From Rhodococcoides kyotonense (GTDB taxonomy: Bacteria > Actinomycetota > Actinomycetes > Mycobacteriales > Mycobacteriaceae), in assembly GCF_001645385.1 (NCBI RefSeq), contig NZ_LVHI01000008.1, positions 1-64,000 on the forward strand: a DNA stretch of 64,000 bases, read 5' to 3'. The notes beneath the pieces are model-generated. The model worked only from the letters and a program-made list of their open reading frames with translations. It searched no databases and was not told the DNA's origin. Both the position numbers and the translations under genes were made by a program. Position 1 is the stretch's first letter. The number at the start of each line of letters is the position of its first letter. Shown here piece by piece: positions 20,635 to 29,413 of the stretch.

Positions 20635-21547
20635 CGTTCGTTTCGTCCCAAGCCTGCAGAGTGCGGCCGGTCTCGAATCGCCGCGTCGCACCCGAGACCG
20701 GATCCACGAACTCGAGTTCCGACGCGAGCAACTGAAGCGGATCGGTGAAGTCGTCGATCGCGCGTCCCGTGGGTTCCGGGTACAGGTCGTCGCCGACGAT
20801 CGGGGTGCCGAGCGAGTTCATGTGCAGCCGTAGCTGGTGGGTGCGCCCGGTGTGCGGATGCAATCGGTAGCGGCCCAGCCCTTCTCGAACGTCCAGCAGT
20901 TCGACGACGGTCTTCGCATTCGGTTCACCGTCGGCCTCGCGAGCGTCGAAAGTGCCCTTCTCCGTGACGATTCGGCTCTCGATTGTCACAGGAAAGTCGT
21001 GATTCGACGACGCAGCAACAGCCTCGTACGTCTTACGGACCTTGCGGTCCTGGAACAGCGACTGATACGCCCCACGAGCCTTCGGGTCGGCGACGAACAG
21101 CACCAATCCCGCTGTGACGCGGTCCAATCGGTGTGCGGGCACCAAGAACGGCAGCGCGAGGTCTCGACGCAGCCGCACCAACGCGCTTTCCAGCACGTGG
21201 CCGCCGCGCGGAATGGTCGAGAGGAAATGCGGCTTGTCGACGACCACGATCGTCTCGTCGCGATGCACGACGGAAATGTCGAACGGCACCGGCGTCTCGT
21301 CCGGGAGGTCGCGGTGGAACCACACGGCCTCGCCGGGAATATAGGGAGCGTCGACCGAGAGGGGCCCGAACATGTCGACGATCTCGCCTGCCGCGAACAT
21401 CTCGTCGAGGCGTGCCCCTGATATCCGACCTTGGCTGTCCGACAAGAATGTGCGGACCGTAGTCCAGTGCCCGTCCTCCGGCATCCGCACTCTGGCCGGG
21501 TCCAGCCCATGCCGCTTCGGCAGCGGCGGTTGCTGGCGTCGTCTCAC
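20621..21547 (-). CDS. RluA-family pseudouridine synthase
   Basis: The 308-residue protein has the RluA catalytic motif HRLDRVTAGLVLF with its catalytic Asp near residue 130, and HPHTGRTHQLRLHMNSLG near residue 225. It isomerises specific uridines in rRNA or tRNA; which site cannot be told. The GTG at 21547 (VRRRQQPPLP) is taken as the start because this N-terminus is typical of actinobacterial relatives; a longer frame is possible. It ends inside the terminator of tRNA-Ser. Confidence 0.88.
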   Translation of the reverse strand: MRRRQQPPLPKRHGLDPARVRMPEDGHWTTVRTFLSDSQGRISGARLDEMFAAGEIVDMFGPLSVDAPYIPGEAVWFHRDLPDETPVPFDISVVHRDETIVVVDKPHFLSTIPRGGHVLESALVRLRRDLALPFLVPAHRLDRVTAGLVLFVADPKARGAYQSLFQDRKVRKTYEAVAASSNHDFPVTIESRIVTEKGTFDAREADGEPNAKTVVELLDVREGLGRYRLHPHTGRTHQLRLHMNSLGTPIVGDDLYPEPTGRAIDDFTDPLQLLASELEFVDPVSGATRRFETGRTLQAWDETNESPS

Positions 21548-21622
21548 GTAGGCGACGGTATCGAGTCCGCGCTTGTGCAGGCAAAGTGGCTTTTCGGCCT
21601 GCACAAGCGCGGGTCCGAGGGG

Positions 21623-21952
21623 CTACTCGCAGCCGATGCCGTCGTTGTCGCGGTCGAGGTGCGGGCCGTAGCCGTACTCGTCGCGGTAGACGGGAGCCGC
21701 GCCGGCGTCACGAGCCTCGGTGCAGTTCTTGTACTGGAATGCGCTCGGGGCGGGTGCCGGCCGAGGTGCGGGCGCAGCCTGAGGCGCGGGCGGCGGCACG
21801 AAGGCAGGGGGCGGCGGGCAGAACTGCGCCGATCCCGAGCTGCACAGGAAATCCGTGATCGGATCTGCGGCTGCGACGGCGGGCGTGGTGACCATGGCGG
21901 CCGCAAGGACGACGCCACCTCCGGCGCGCACCAGCAGGTTCTTGCTCTTCAT
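21623..21952 (-). CDS. Secreted excalibur-domain protein
   Basis: This small exported protein has 109 residues. Residues 1-29 are a Sec signal peptide (basic start, VVLAAAMVTTPAVAAA, cut before DP). A Pro/Ala-rich stretch with PPPP and PAPRPAPAPS follows. The C-terminal excalibur domain starts with YKNCTEARDAGAAPVY and ends with the calcium-binding-like LDRDNDGIGCE. Two cysteines in the domain are expected to pair. Such domains are often on cell-surface proteins; the function is unknown. Confidence 0.88.
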   Translation of the reverse strand: MKSKNLLVRAGGGVVLAAAMVTTPAVAAADPITDFLCSSGSAQFCPPPPAFVPPPAPQAAPAPRPAPAPSAFQYKNCTEARDAGAAPVYRDEYGYGPHLDRDNDGIGCE

Positions 21953-22076
21953 TGTCGTGCTCCTGACGAAAAGGGGGTAAGGGTCTGATTTTCGGGCCAG
22001 AAGATTGAACAGTCAATCGGATTCATCTCCGCGAATGAACGGGTTTAGGCGGGGCACCGATGGCGTATACGAACAT

Positions 22077-22280
22077 ATGAGCGAAAACACCCAGGTCAGT
22101 CAGAACCCCGAGAAGGATCCCGACAAGTGGGTCACCGGCGGTGAGCCGGCCACCGGCCCGCAGGAGAGCTACCTCAACACGCTGGCGCAGGAGGCCGACG
22201 AGGAAGTGCCCGAGGGCCTGACCAAGGCGGAGGCGTCGGAAATGATCGACAAGCTGCAGGACGAGACCGGCCGCGGCTGA
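22077..22280 (+). CDS. DUF3072 small protein
   Basis: This acidic 67-residue cytoplasmic protein carries DPDKWVTGGEPATGPQESYL and GLTKAEASEMIDKLQ, the conserved blocks of DUF3072. A longer frame starts at 22005, but the ATG at 22077 begins the conserved part. The function of the family is not known. It stands alone before a DUF2252 gene, 62 nt apart. Confidence 0.8.
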   Translation: MSENTQVSQNPEKDPDKWVTGGEPATGPQESYLNTLAQEADEEVPEGLTKAEASEMIDKLQDETGRG

Positions 22281-22342
22281 CTTCCAAAAATCCACCCGTA
22301 GCGGATGACGACGAGCGGCCGGACGGGCGTCACGATCGATCG

Positions 22343-23725
22343 ATGACCCTGACGCTCGATCGCGATGCCCGGCGTAAACGGGGCAAGACTGCGCGACGCG
22401 CGACGCCCCTCGAATCTCTCGCCGAGCATCGCGCCGTCCGTCGTGACCCGGTGGCGCTGCTCGAACAGCAGGCGGCGACGCGTGTGCCGGACCTCGTTCC
22501 GATTCGATACGGCCGAATGGCTGCGGCGGAGTTCCCGTTCTTCCGCGGGGCCGCGCTGGTGATGGCCGACGATCTGTCTCGCGCACCGAATTCCGGCATC
22601 GAGACTCAGCTGTGCGGCGACGCGCATCTGAGCAACTTCGGCGTCTATGCGACGCCGGAGCGTCGAATGGCGTTCGACATCAACGATTTCGACGAGACCC
22701 ATCCCGGCCCGTTCGAATGGGATGTGAAGCGACTCGCAGCGAGTCTCGCGATCGCGGCCGAGTCGCGCGGGTTCTCGGGCAAGCAACGTCGGCGCATCGT
22801 TCGGTCGTCGGCATGTACGTACCGCGAAACCATCAGGCGGCAAGCCGAACTCGGCAATCTCGCTGTGTGGTACTCCAACGTCGAGGTGACCGACGAGCTC
22901 GAGTCCGTGCAGGGCGAGCTCGATCCCGTGCAGCGCAAACGAACCCAGCAGATGGTGCGAAAAGCGCGTTCACGAGACAACATTCAAGCCCTGGCAAAGC
23001 TGACCGAGGTGGTCGACGGCAGAAGGCGCATCATCGCCGACCCACCGCTCGTCGTTCCGATCGAGGACATGAACGACGACCCGGCAGCGATCTATCGTGA
23101 ACTCGAAACTCGTTTACAGGCATACCGTTCCACGTTTCAGCAGGACAAGCAGGTGCTGTTCGACTCGTTTCGCCTCGTACAGTTCGCCCGCAAGGTCGTC
23201 GGCGTCGGCAGTGTCGGGACGCGGGCCTGGATCCTGCTCATGGTGGGCGCCGACGAGACCGACCCGCTGTTCCTTCAGGCGAAGGAAGCGCAGCAGTCCG
23301 TCATCGCGCGCTACTGGCCCGGGCCGGCGTACGACAACGAGGGCCGACGCGTCGTCGACGGGCAGCGGTTGATGCAGGCGTCGAGTGACATCTTTCTCGG
23401 ATGGCAACGTGGCGCCGACCCCGACGGCGCGACGCGTGACTTCTATCTGCGTCAGTTGCGCGACGGCAAGGGATCGGCCGTCATCGAGGCCATGGAGCCG
23501 AGCGGCATGGAACTGTACGGACAGTTGTGTGGGAAGGTGCTGGCCTACGCGCACGCCAGGTCAGGGGACCGGGTCGAGATCGCGGGTTACCTGGGATCGA
23601 GCACCAGGTTCGAGGACGCGATCACCGATTTCGCAGAGGTCTACGCGGTGCAGAACGCAGCCGATCACGCGGCACTCGTGACGGCCATCGACAACGGCCG
23701 GGTCGTCGCACATGCAGGAATCTGA
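22343..23725 (+). CDS. DUF2252 protein
   Basis: The 460-residue protein has the hallmarks of DUF2252, a family related to aminoglycoside phosphotransferase-like kinases: FFRGAALVMADDL near residue 72, CGDAHLSNFGVYATPERR near residue 92, and FDINDFDETHPGPFEWDVKR near residue 112, the kinase-like catalytic and metal positions. No substrate is known. The next gene begins 2 nt after its stop, so the two form an operon. Confidence 0.85.
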   Translation: MTLTLDRDARRKRGKTARRATPLESLAEHRAVRRDPVALLEQQAATRVPDLVPIRYGRMAAAEFPFFRGAALVMADDLSRAPNSGIETQLCGDAHLSNFGVYATPERRMAFDINDFDETHPGPFEWDVKRLAASLAIAAESRGFSGKQRRRIVRSSACTYRETIRRQAELGNLAVWYSNVEVTDELESVQGELDPVQRKRTQQMVRKARSRDNIQALAKLTEVVDGRRRIIADPPLVVPIEDMNDDPAAIYRELETRLQAYRSTFQQDKQVLFDSFRLVQFARKVVGVGSVGTRAWILLMVGADETDPLFLQAKEAQQSVIARYWPGPAYDNEGRRVVDGQRLMQASSDIFLGWQRGADPDGATRDFYLRQLRDGKGSAVIEAMEPSGMELYGQLCGKVLAYAHARSGDRVEIAGYLGSSTRFEDAITDFAEVYAVQNAADHAALVTAIDNGRVVAHAGI

Positions 23726-23727
23726 GC

Positions 23728-24345
23728 ATGCTGCGACGCGAATCCTGGGGATTCGTCATCGGCTCTGTGCTGTTCGCACTTGCTGCGGTGCCCGGCTACG
23801 CGCAGTGGGTCGGCGTCGACAGCGACAACGTCACGTACTTCGTCGGTTCGCTCTTCTTCACCGCAGCCGGGTTCATCGCTCTGCGACTGAGCGGCAGGCC
23901 GGTGCCGGGGGAGGAATCGAGGAGGGTCGAACTGTTCGATTGGTGGGCAGCGGCGATCCAGTTCGTCGGCACGCTGCTCTTCAACGTCAGCACCGGCATC
24001 GCGATGGTGAGCGGTCTGACGGCGGAACAGGCGGACAAATGGGTGTGGCGTCCGGACGTCTTCGGGTCGGCGGCCTTCCTCATCGCGAGCGGACTCGCAG
24101 TCCTCGCGACGACCGAGACCGATGCCCTGTGGGACCCTGCCGCGCGGAACTGGCGGACGACGTGGCTGAACATGATCGGGTCGGTCGCCTTCGGTGTGTC
24201 GGCGATCGCGGCGTTCGTGGATCCGTCGACAGGGGAGCTCTCGAACGCAGCGATAGCCAACTTCGGAACATTCGTGGGAGCTGTGTGTTTCCTGGTCGCG
24301 GCCCTGCTCATGAGGCCTTCTGTAGATATCCCAAAGATCGCGTGA
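23728..24345 (+). CDS. Polytopic membrane protein, possibly YrhK-like
   Basis: The 205-residue protein has about five to six membrane helices in paired repeats: WGFVIGSVLFALAAVPGYA, VTYFVGSLFFTAAGFIAL, a middle pair, then LNMIGSVAFGVSAIAAF and FVGAVCFLVAALLM. The repeated GS-L/A-F pattern resembles YrhK-like domains, but this is a tentative match. It is cotranscribed with the DUF2252 gene (2 nt gap). The function is unknown. Confidence 0.75.
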   Translation: MLRRESWGFVIGSVLFALAAVPGYAQWVGVDSDNVTYFVGSLFFTAAGFIALRLSGRPVPGEESRRVELFDWWAAAIQFVGTLLFNVSTGIAMVSGLTAEQADKWVWRPDVFGSAAFLIASGLAVLATTETDALWDPAARNWRTTWLNMIGSVAFGVSAIAAFVDPSTGELSNAAIANFGTFVGAVCFLVAALLMRPSVDIPKIA

Positions 24346-24485
24346 AACTTTTGTACGACGGTTGTCGCGACTATCCTGGCCGCAGTTACGGCTTGCGGCG
24401 CCCCCAACCTACCGGCGGGTAAGGTGCGAGACCGATGTTCGTGCCAGCGCCGCTCGCGGCGCGGCGGGGGAGGATGGATCAGTCG

Positions 24486-25520
24486 ATGCACCGTCGTGTC
24501 CTGGCAGCGCTGGGAGTCAGTATCGCGTTGTCGTTGTCGGTAACCGGGGTCGTGTCGGCCCAGCCGCTGCCCGGCACCGGAAGCTCCGACGGCGCTCCTC
24601 CGTTCGTGGGTGCGTCACCGATCACGAGCGCGCGGATCGACCGCGTCGACATGATCACCGACCGTCGTGCGGCGGTCTTCGTCGAATCGCCCGCGATGAA
24701 CAAGATCATCCAGGTGCAGGTGCTCCTGCCGGCTCGGCAGAACTCGTCGCGGCCGACGCTCTACATGCTCGACGGCGTCAGCGCGGGCAAGGAGTCCAAC
24801 TACGCCGAAAGCACGTGGACTCAGAAGACGGACATCGTCGACTTCTTCGCCGACAAGGATGTCAACGTGGTTCTGCCGGTGGGCGGCTCCAGTAGCTACT
24901 ACACCGACTGGAACATGCCCGACCCGATTCTCGGGGTCAACATGTGGGAGACGTTCCTGACGTCGGAGCTCCCGCCACTGATCGCCGCCCGTTTCGACGG
25001 CAACGGCACCAATGCGATCGCAGGCGTGTCCATGGGCGCACAAGCGGCGATGGACCTCATCACCCGCCACCCGAATCTGTACACCGGCGTCGCGGGGCTC
25101 AGTGGCTGCTACGACAACTCGCAGCCCAACCTGAAGGACGCCGTCCGCGCGACGGTCGCGATGAACGGTGGCAACGCCACCAACATGTGGGGCGAGAACG
25201 TCGACCCGAAGTGGGTCGAGCACGATCCGTCACGCAACGCGGAAGCATTGCGCGGCAAGGACATCTACGTCTCCGCCGGCACCGGCCTTCCCGGTCCGTA
25301 CGAAATGGGTCCGGGCGGAAAGGGTTTGCAGGACGCGGCGCAGGGTGGACCGCTCGAAGCCGCCTCGCTGTACTGCACCACGTTGTTCGACACGCGGTTG
25401 CGTTACCTCGACATCCCGGCGACGGTCACGTACCGCCCGTACGGAATCCACCAGTGGCCGTACTGGCAGGACGACCTGCGTGAGGCATGGCCGACGCTGA
25501 AGACGGCTCTCGGCCTCTAA
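24486..25520 (+). CDS. Mycolyltransferase-like (antigen 85 family) secreted esterase
   Basis: This exported alpha/beta hydrolase has 344 residues. Residues 1-25 are a signal peptide (MHRRVLAALGVSIALSLSV, cut after VSA). The fold shows the antigen 85 pattern: MLDGVSAGKESNY, SSSYYTDWNM (a WxM region near the acceptor site), nucleophile Ser182 in AGVSMGA, and the catalytic His in GIHQWPYW. Antigen 85 proteins transfer mycolates to trehalose and arabinogalactan, which supports a mycolate-bearing host. A GGGGGAGG site sits 12 nt before this ATG and directly abuts an earlier ATG at 24474, so the start is slightly uncertain. It overlaps the aminotransferase gene by 4 bp at the stop codons. Confidence 0.9.
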   Translation: MHRRVLAALGVSIALSLSVTGVVSAQPLPGTGSSDGAPPFVGASPITSARIDRVDMITDRRAAVFVESPAMNKIIQVQVLLPARQNSSRPTLYMLDGVSAGKESNYAESTWTQKTDIVDFFADKDVNVVLPVGGSSSYYTDWNMPDPILGVNMWETFLTSELPPLIAARFDGNGTNAIAGVSMGAQAAMDLITRHPNLYTGVAGLSGCYDNSQPNLKDAVRATVAMNGGNATNMWGENVDPKWVEHDPSRNAEALRGKDIYVSAGTGLPGPYEMGPGGKGLQDAAQGGPLEAASLYCTTLFDTRLRYLDIPATVTYRPYGIHQWPYWQDDLREAWPTLKTALGL

Positions 25521-26578
25521 CGGGCCGCTGCGGCAGCGTATTTCAAGAATGCGTCGTTCTCGTGCGGATCACCGATGGTGATCCGCACCCCGTCGTTTCC
25601 GTAGGCACGCAGGATGACTCCCGCCTCGGCCGCTGCCGCCGCGAACGCTCCGGAGCGGTCGCCGAGCGGCATGAACACGAAGTTCGCGTCGGAATGCGCG
25701 ACGTCGTACCCCATCTCGATCAGCGCAGTTCGCACACGCTCGCGCTCCACGACGAGTGTGTCGGTCCGTGCCAGCAGTTCGTCCTTGGCTGCAAGCGATG
25801 CCAGAGCTGCTTGTTGGGCAACGGAATTGACCGCGAAGGCGATGCGTACCTTGCCGAGCGCGGTGATGATCGACGGGTCGCCGACGGCATATCCGACGCG
25901 CAGGCCTGCGAGTCCGTACGCCTTGGAGAAGGTTCGAAGAACGAGAACATTGCGACGTCCGCGCGCGAGTTCGACGCCGTCGGTGTACTCGCCTTCGGGG
26001 TTCTCGCGGGCGTACTCGAAGTAGGCCTCGTCGAGGACGACGAGGACGTGGGCGGGCACGGCATCGAGGAACTTCTCGAGCGCGGATCGCGTGACGACGG
26101 TTCCGCTGGGGTTGTTGGGATTGCAGACGAACACGACGCGGGTGCGGTCGGTGATCGCGGCGAGCATGGCGTCGAGATCATGGACGTGGTTCTCGTCGAG
26201 TGGCACCTCGACGGGCGTCGCACCTGCGACGCGGGCGATGATCGGGTACGCCTCGAACGACCGCCACGCGAAGACGACCTCGTCGCCCGGGTTGCAGGTG
26301 ATCTGCACGACCTCCTGGCACAGTGCGACGGAGCCGTTTCCAGCGGCGACGTTCTCCGGCTCGACGTTCAGCATCCTCGCGAGTTCCGCGACGAGGGCGG
26401 TCGACAGGATGTCCGGGTAGCGATTCACGTGCGCCACGGCGTCGGCGATCGCGTCTCGGACGCTCGGCAGTGGGCCCTGCGTGGTCTCGTTGCTGGCCAG
26501 CTTGATCGCACCGGGAAAGTTCCGTCCCGGGACGTAGGCGGGAATGGCGTCGAGGTCGGTGCGAATGCGGGCGGTCAC
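25517..26578 (-). CDS. pat: Aromatic/histidinol-phosphate aminotransferase
   Basis: The 353-residue fold-type I aminotransferase has LASNETTQGPLPSV, the NxxNPSGT cofactor site in FVCNPNNPSGT, LDEAYFEYARE, and the PLP lysine in RTFSKAYGLAGLRVGY. The sequence is closest in pattern to Pat/HisC2 of mycobacteria, which transaminates aromatic amino acids and histidinol phosphate. The GTG start matches the mycobacterial start VTARxRxxL; an ATG three codons upstream is also in frame. The substrate within this group is not certain. Confidence 0.88.
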   Translation of the reverse strand: MTARIRTDLDAIPAYVPGRNFPGAIKLASNETTQGPLPSVRDAIADAVAHVNRYPDILSTALVAELARMLNVEPENVAAGNGSVALCQEVVQITCNPGDEVVFAWRSFEAYPIIARVAGATPVEVPLDENHVHDLDAMLAAITDRTRVVFVCNPNNPSGTVVTRSALEKFLDAVPAHVLVVLDEAYFEYARENPEGEYTDGVELARGRRNVLVLRTFSKAYGLAGLRVGYAVGDPSIITALGKVRIAFAVNSVAQQAALASLAAKDELLARTDTLVVERERVRTALIEMGYDVAHSDANFVFMPLGDRSGAFAAAAAEAGVILRAYGNDGVRITIGDPHENDAFLKYAAAAAR

Positions 26579-26669
26579 GGCACACATTATGCGCTCACAC
26601 CGGTGAGTACGTTTCAGTGTGTCCGTCGGTAATGGCCCGGGGCGAGCGCGTCGGCACTATTTTGGTCCT

Positions 26670-27419
26670 ATGTCGGGAATATTCACGGATGTCGCTGTAC
26701 TGCGGGTCGATGTGGATACCGGGGAGGACGGCGAAGAGCCCCCTCGAGCGCCGGACGATCCACAGACGGTGCCCTTGACCGCCATCTCGCCCGAGGGCAG
26801 TGTGCGGGGCGGCATCGTCGTTCTCCACGAATCGCGCGAGGTGCCCGACAGTCTCATCGATCTGCTGCGTGCCTTGGCCCTCGAAGGATGGCTGGCGGTT
26901 GCGCCCGACCTTTTCCATCGTGACGGAGCCGACGGCGAGGTGTTCGGCGAGAACCTGTTCGCGGACTTCGACGCCACATTCGACTGGCTCACGTCGCGAG
27001 GCGTCTACCCGGATTGCGTCGGCGTCATCGGATTCGACGACGCGGGCACCGCCGCGCTCATCGTCGCGACCAACCGTCGCATCGGCGCGGCGGTCAGCGT
27101 CGCTGCCGCGGGGATCGTCGAACCGCTCAATGCCGACGCGGTGGCTCTGGTCGAGGCCGCCCCGGCGTTGCAGGCGCCGTGGCTGGGCTTGTACGGCGAG
27201 AACGACCCCAAGACACCACCCGAGCACATCGAGACTCTTCGCGAGGCGGCGACGCGGGCCTCGGTGGCGACGAACATCGTCAGCTACAGCGGACTGCGTC
27301 ATCGCGCCGACGCGGTCAAGGGGCAGCCGGGTAGCGCCGAGTATTCCGACCCCGCCTCCGACGCCCTCGTCGAAGCCCAGGCGCGGATCTTCGACTGGTT
27401 CGACTCTTTCCTGAGGTGA
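26670..27419 (+). CDS. Dienelactone-hydrolase-like protein with altered nucleophile
   Basis: The 249-residue alpha/beta hydrolase has the family order: GGIVVLHESREVPDSL, a lid, the nucleophile elbow, LYGENDPKTPPEHI (acid) and a C-terminal His in GLRHRAD. In dienelactone hydrolases the elbow is GxCxGG with a cysteine; here it reads GFDDAG, with Asp in place of Cys. The protein may be inactive or may act by another mechanism. The ATG at 26670 starts the conserved part; an upstream GTG frame adds 17 residues. Confidence 0.78.
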   Translation: MSGIFTDVAVLRVDVDTGEDGEEPPRAPDDPQTVPLTAISPEGSVRGGIVVLHESREVPDSLIDLLRALALEGWLAVAPDLFHRDGADGEVFGENLFADFDATFDWLTSRGVYPDCVGVIGFDDAGTAALIVATNRRIGAAVSVAAAGIVEPLNADAVALVEAAPALQAPWLGLYGENDPKTPPEHIETLREAATRASVATNIVSYSGLRHRADAVKGQPGSAEYSDPASDALVEAQARIFDWFDSFLR

Positions 27420-27510
27420 AGGTGAACGGCAGGTTGACCAGGCGTTTTGCGTTCGTGGCGTAAGCATGTGTAATCTTTCACCCCGGCGGTCCGAGAGGGC
27501 CGGCAGCCTA

Positions 27511-27600
27511 GGAGGCGTGCCAGAGCGGCCGAATGGGAGTCACTGCTAATGACTTGACCCTTCACCGGGTCCGGAGGTTCAAATCCTCTCGCCTCCGCCA
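27511..27600 (+). tRNA. tRNA-Ser (GCU)
   Basis: Acceptor stem GGAGGCG pairs with CGCCTCC, then discriminator G and an encoded CCA (27598-27600). The anticodon arm AGTCA-CTGCTAA-TGACT carries anticodon GCT (27545-27547), reading AGC/AGU. It has a long variable arm and the T-loop GGTTCAAATCC. Confidence 0.95.
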
Positions 27601-27601
27601 C

Positions 27602-27652
27602 GCTGATTCGCAAGAGTCAGCATGTAGTACGGTTGGTTCGCAAGAATCAGCA
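27602..27652. repeat. Two 16 bp direct repeats with GCAA-loop hairpins
   Basis: TTCGCAAGAgTCAGCA (27607-27622) and TTCGCAAGAaTCAGCA (27637-27652) are spaced 30 bp apart between tRNA-Ser and tRNA-Arg. The first forms the hairpin GCTGATTC-GCAA-GAGTCAGC. They may be processing or termination structures. Confidence 0.55.
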
Positions 27653-27663
27653 CAACAGAAGAT

Positions 27664-27736
27664 GCGCCCGTAGCTCAACGGATAGAGCACTTGACTACGG
27701 ATCAAGAGGTTAGGGGTTCGAATCCCTTCGGGCGCA
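27664..27736 (+). tRNA. tRNA-Arg (ACG)
   Basis: Acceptor stem GCGCCCG pairs with CGGGCGC, with discriminator A. The anticodon arm CTTGA-CTACGGA-TCAAG carries ACG (27697-27699), read as ICG for CGU/CGC/CGA codons. The T-arm is GGGGTTCGAATCCC. Fragments that look like an integrase follow about 0.6 kb downstream, so its 3' end may be an attachment site. Confidence 0.95.
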
Positions 27737-27740
27737 CAAG

Positions 27741-27783
27741 AAACAGCCCCTGAACCGCGGTTATCCGCGTTCAGGGGCTGTTT
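27741..27783 (+). terminator. Strong intrinsic terminator after tRNA-Arg
   Basis: AAACAGCCCCTGAACCGCGG pairs with CCGCG-TTCAGGGGCTGTTT (one bulged base) around a short loop, followed by GCTTTGCT. It directly follows the tRNA and closes the tRNA transcript. Confidence 0.85.
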
Positions 27784-28364
27784 GCTTTGCTAACAGCCCA
27801 TCACTTACTCGTCACAATCGACCTTGCGGTGAAGGAAAGTGATGAGTGGTTTGGACCGCTGCGGTCGGTGGTGGACCGTTTTGAGGGATTGGAACTTGAC
27901 TCCCGTGGACGGAGTTCGAGTGGCCGGTCGCGTCCGTTGGGGTGTCGGCTGGGTCTGTGTGGAGTTATGACTCTGGAACCAAAGTGATGAATCTGCGTTC
28001 GGCCTAGTCGCGCCCATGCGAACCTCGTCCGAACCACGGCGTTTCCCGGGGCGGTTCGAGCTTGAGGTGGCCAAGGCATCGATGCCGCATGAACATCGGC
28101 GACCGGTGCCATTTCACCGCAGGAGTACACCCTGTCGTGGTCACCGTGTGCTACGCCCGCGACGACACGCTGGTGTTGGTTCAGAACCATGCGTACGAAC
28201 CGGCGCTGTTGGTTCCTCGTCCATGAAGACATGCTCGTACCGAGCTCGACGCACCGCCGGTCGAGACGGGAACGGTCTGACCGCCGCGTCGGCGATATTC
28301 GCCATTCATGTCGGTTGCCGCCGGTAGCGCGACCGCGGTGGCACCGACACGTCCGCCTGCGTAG
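27784..28364. other. Gene-poor remnant DNA downstream of tRNA-Arg
   Basis: No intact gene is visible. A 45-residue plus-strand frame at 28089-28226 (MNIGDRCHFTAGVHPVVV, then TVCYARDDTLVLVQN) has protein-like composition and may be the front of a lost gene. The other frames are interrupted and show no recognised domain. With the next two entries this looks like decayed accessory DNA. Confidence 0.5.
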
Positions 28365-28712
28365 TACGGCTACGACTGGGCGCTGTTGGTCGACTGGTGT
28401 AGCGCAGCCGAATTGGTCTTGCTCCCAGCCATTCCGGCGGCTCTGGCCGAGTTCCTAATCGACACTCCGCCCGGGCGAACCGTGCAGCGACGTCTTGTCT
28501 CGGCGATCAACCGCCAGCACGTCGACGCGGGACGCGTCGTCCTGGCCGAACGAGGTCGATTCGGCTCGCTCTCGACTCCGCCCGGACAGAACGGATCACT
28601 TTCCGCGCCGAACGCCTCCACGGCTCTGCTCGCAGGACAACTGCAGCACAACAGGATTCCTGAAATGAGGAAGGAGCCGCAAACGACCTGGGCCGGTGGC
28701 GGTTCCGATTGA
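28365..28712 (+). pseudogene. Remnant of a tyrosine recombinase (integrase)
   Basis: The frame reads YGYDWALLVDWCSAAELVLL, then AALAEFLIDTPPGRTVQRR and LVSAINRQHVDAG. This order matches the N-terminal SAM-like DNA-binding domain of actinobacterial phage-type integrases. After about residue 65 the similarity is lost, and the frame runs to a stop at 28710-28712. No in-frame start lies upstream beyond a TTG, and no catalytic R-H-R-Y domain follows. Its place ~0.6 kb after tRNA-Arg is where an integrase of a tRNA-integrating element would be expected. The assignment rests on pattern memory only. Confidence 0.45.
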
Positions 28713-28715
28713 TCA

Positions 28716-29059
28716 GTGGGGACACGTGCCGTTCCCGCCCGACCCGATGAGGCGCAAGCTGTCGCCGCGGTCGTCCACGCGTATCTCACCGACGAACCGC
28801 CCTTCGGAAGGCACGGAGACCCGATCACGGTCGTATCGACGACGAGAGCCAACAAGGCCTTACGAAAGCGCCTGTCGTCGAGCCGGTTCTGGTCAACCAC
28901 GATCCGCGATACTACGAACGCGGTGTGTAGGCGCGCAGTCTGGCGTATGTGGCCATGGCGGATGTCCCTGATCTCGTCGACGGCGTCGAGGACCGGATCG
29001 AGCAGCTTCTAATACGCGCCCTCCACCTCCTGGACGACAACGACTCCGAGGCGGCGTGA
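28716..29059 (+). pseudogene. Broken gene of unknown function
   Basis: The frame from 28716 reads DEAQAVAAVVHAYLTDEPPF, then GRHGDPITVVSTTRANKAL. The continuation with protein-like composition is in another frame (PVVEPVLVNHDPRYYERGV, an in-frame TAG, then ARSLAYVAMADVPDLVDGVE) and ends at a TGA at 29057-29059. A shift near 28860 and one nonsense codon would restore a ~115-residue protein. The family is not recognised. Confidence 0.4.
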
Positions 29060-29095
29060 ACCACGTGCTCTATCCCGGCGCCGCGGCGACGGTCG

Positions 29096-29413
29096 TCAGG
29101 ACATCCTGACAGCATCGTCCGTAACCAAGTTGGTCGGGCTGGCAACCTGAAAACATTCGGAGTCTCCCCCATGCGCCACGGCCCATCCCGATATTGCACA
29201 CAGGGGCGCGCGCCGCGAATCCGCCCCGTCGAGCAGGTGCGAGTAGGGCCCAAACCTCATGCTCTTCAGAAAAAGGTTCCACATGCCGATTCGTCCTTCC
29301 ATTCGAGCATTGCCTGCAATGAAGCAGATGGAGACGTAGATCACTATTATATAAGCCCCAAGCCGTAAGGTGCGCTTTAGGACTCCGGCGAGGTGCCCGT
29401 AGTGCACCGGCAT
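29096..29413 (-). CDS. Possible small membrane protein
   Basis: This 105-residue frame has one hydrophobic segment (LGAYIIVIYVSICFIAG, residues ~18-34) and no recognised domain. Its ATG overlaps the stop of the broken flavoprotein gene (TGATG), which is typical of coupled operon genes, so it may be the last gene of the leftward ABC transporter operon. The C-terminal half is less protein-like and may be decayed. Confidence 0.3.
   Translation of the reverse strand: MPVHYGHLAGVLKRTLRLGAYIIVIYVSICFIAGNARMEGRIGMWNLFLKSMRFGPYSHLLDGADSRRAPLCAISGWAVAHGGDSECFQVASPTNLVTDDAVRMS

Noticed and set aside
24447-24462. Hairpin GCGCCGC-TC-GCGGCGC upstream of the mycolyltransferase-like gene
   Set aside because: Short GC-only pairing is common by chance here and there is no T-run; not listed as a terminator or riboswitch.
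27602-27652. CRISPR-like direct repeats
   Set aside because: Only two 16 bp repeats with one spacer, between tRNAs; they look like small hairpins, and no cas genes are nearby.
27805-28232. Minus-strand frames opposite the tRNA-proximal remnant region
   Set aside because: They are Arg/Pro-rich with no domain; the plus-strand fragments have more protein-like composition.
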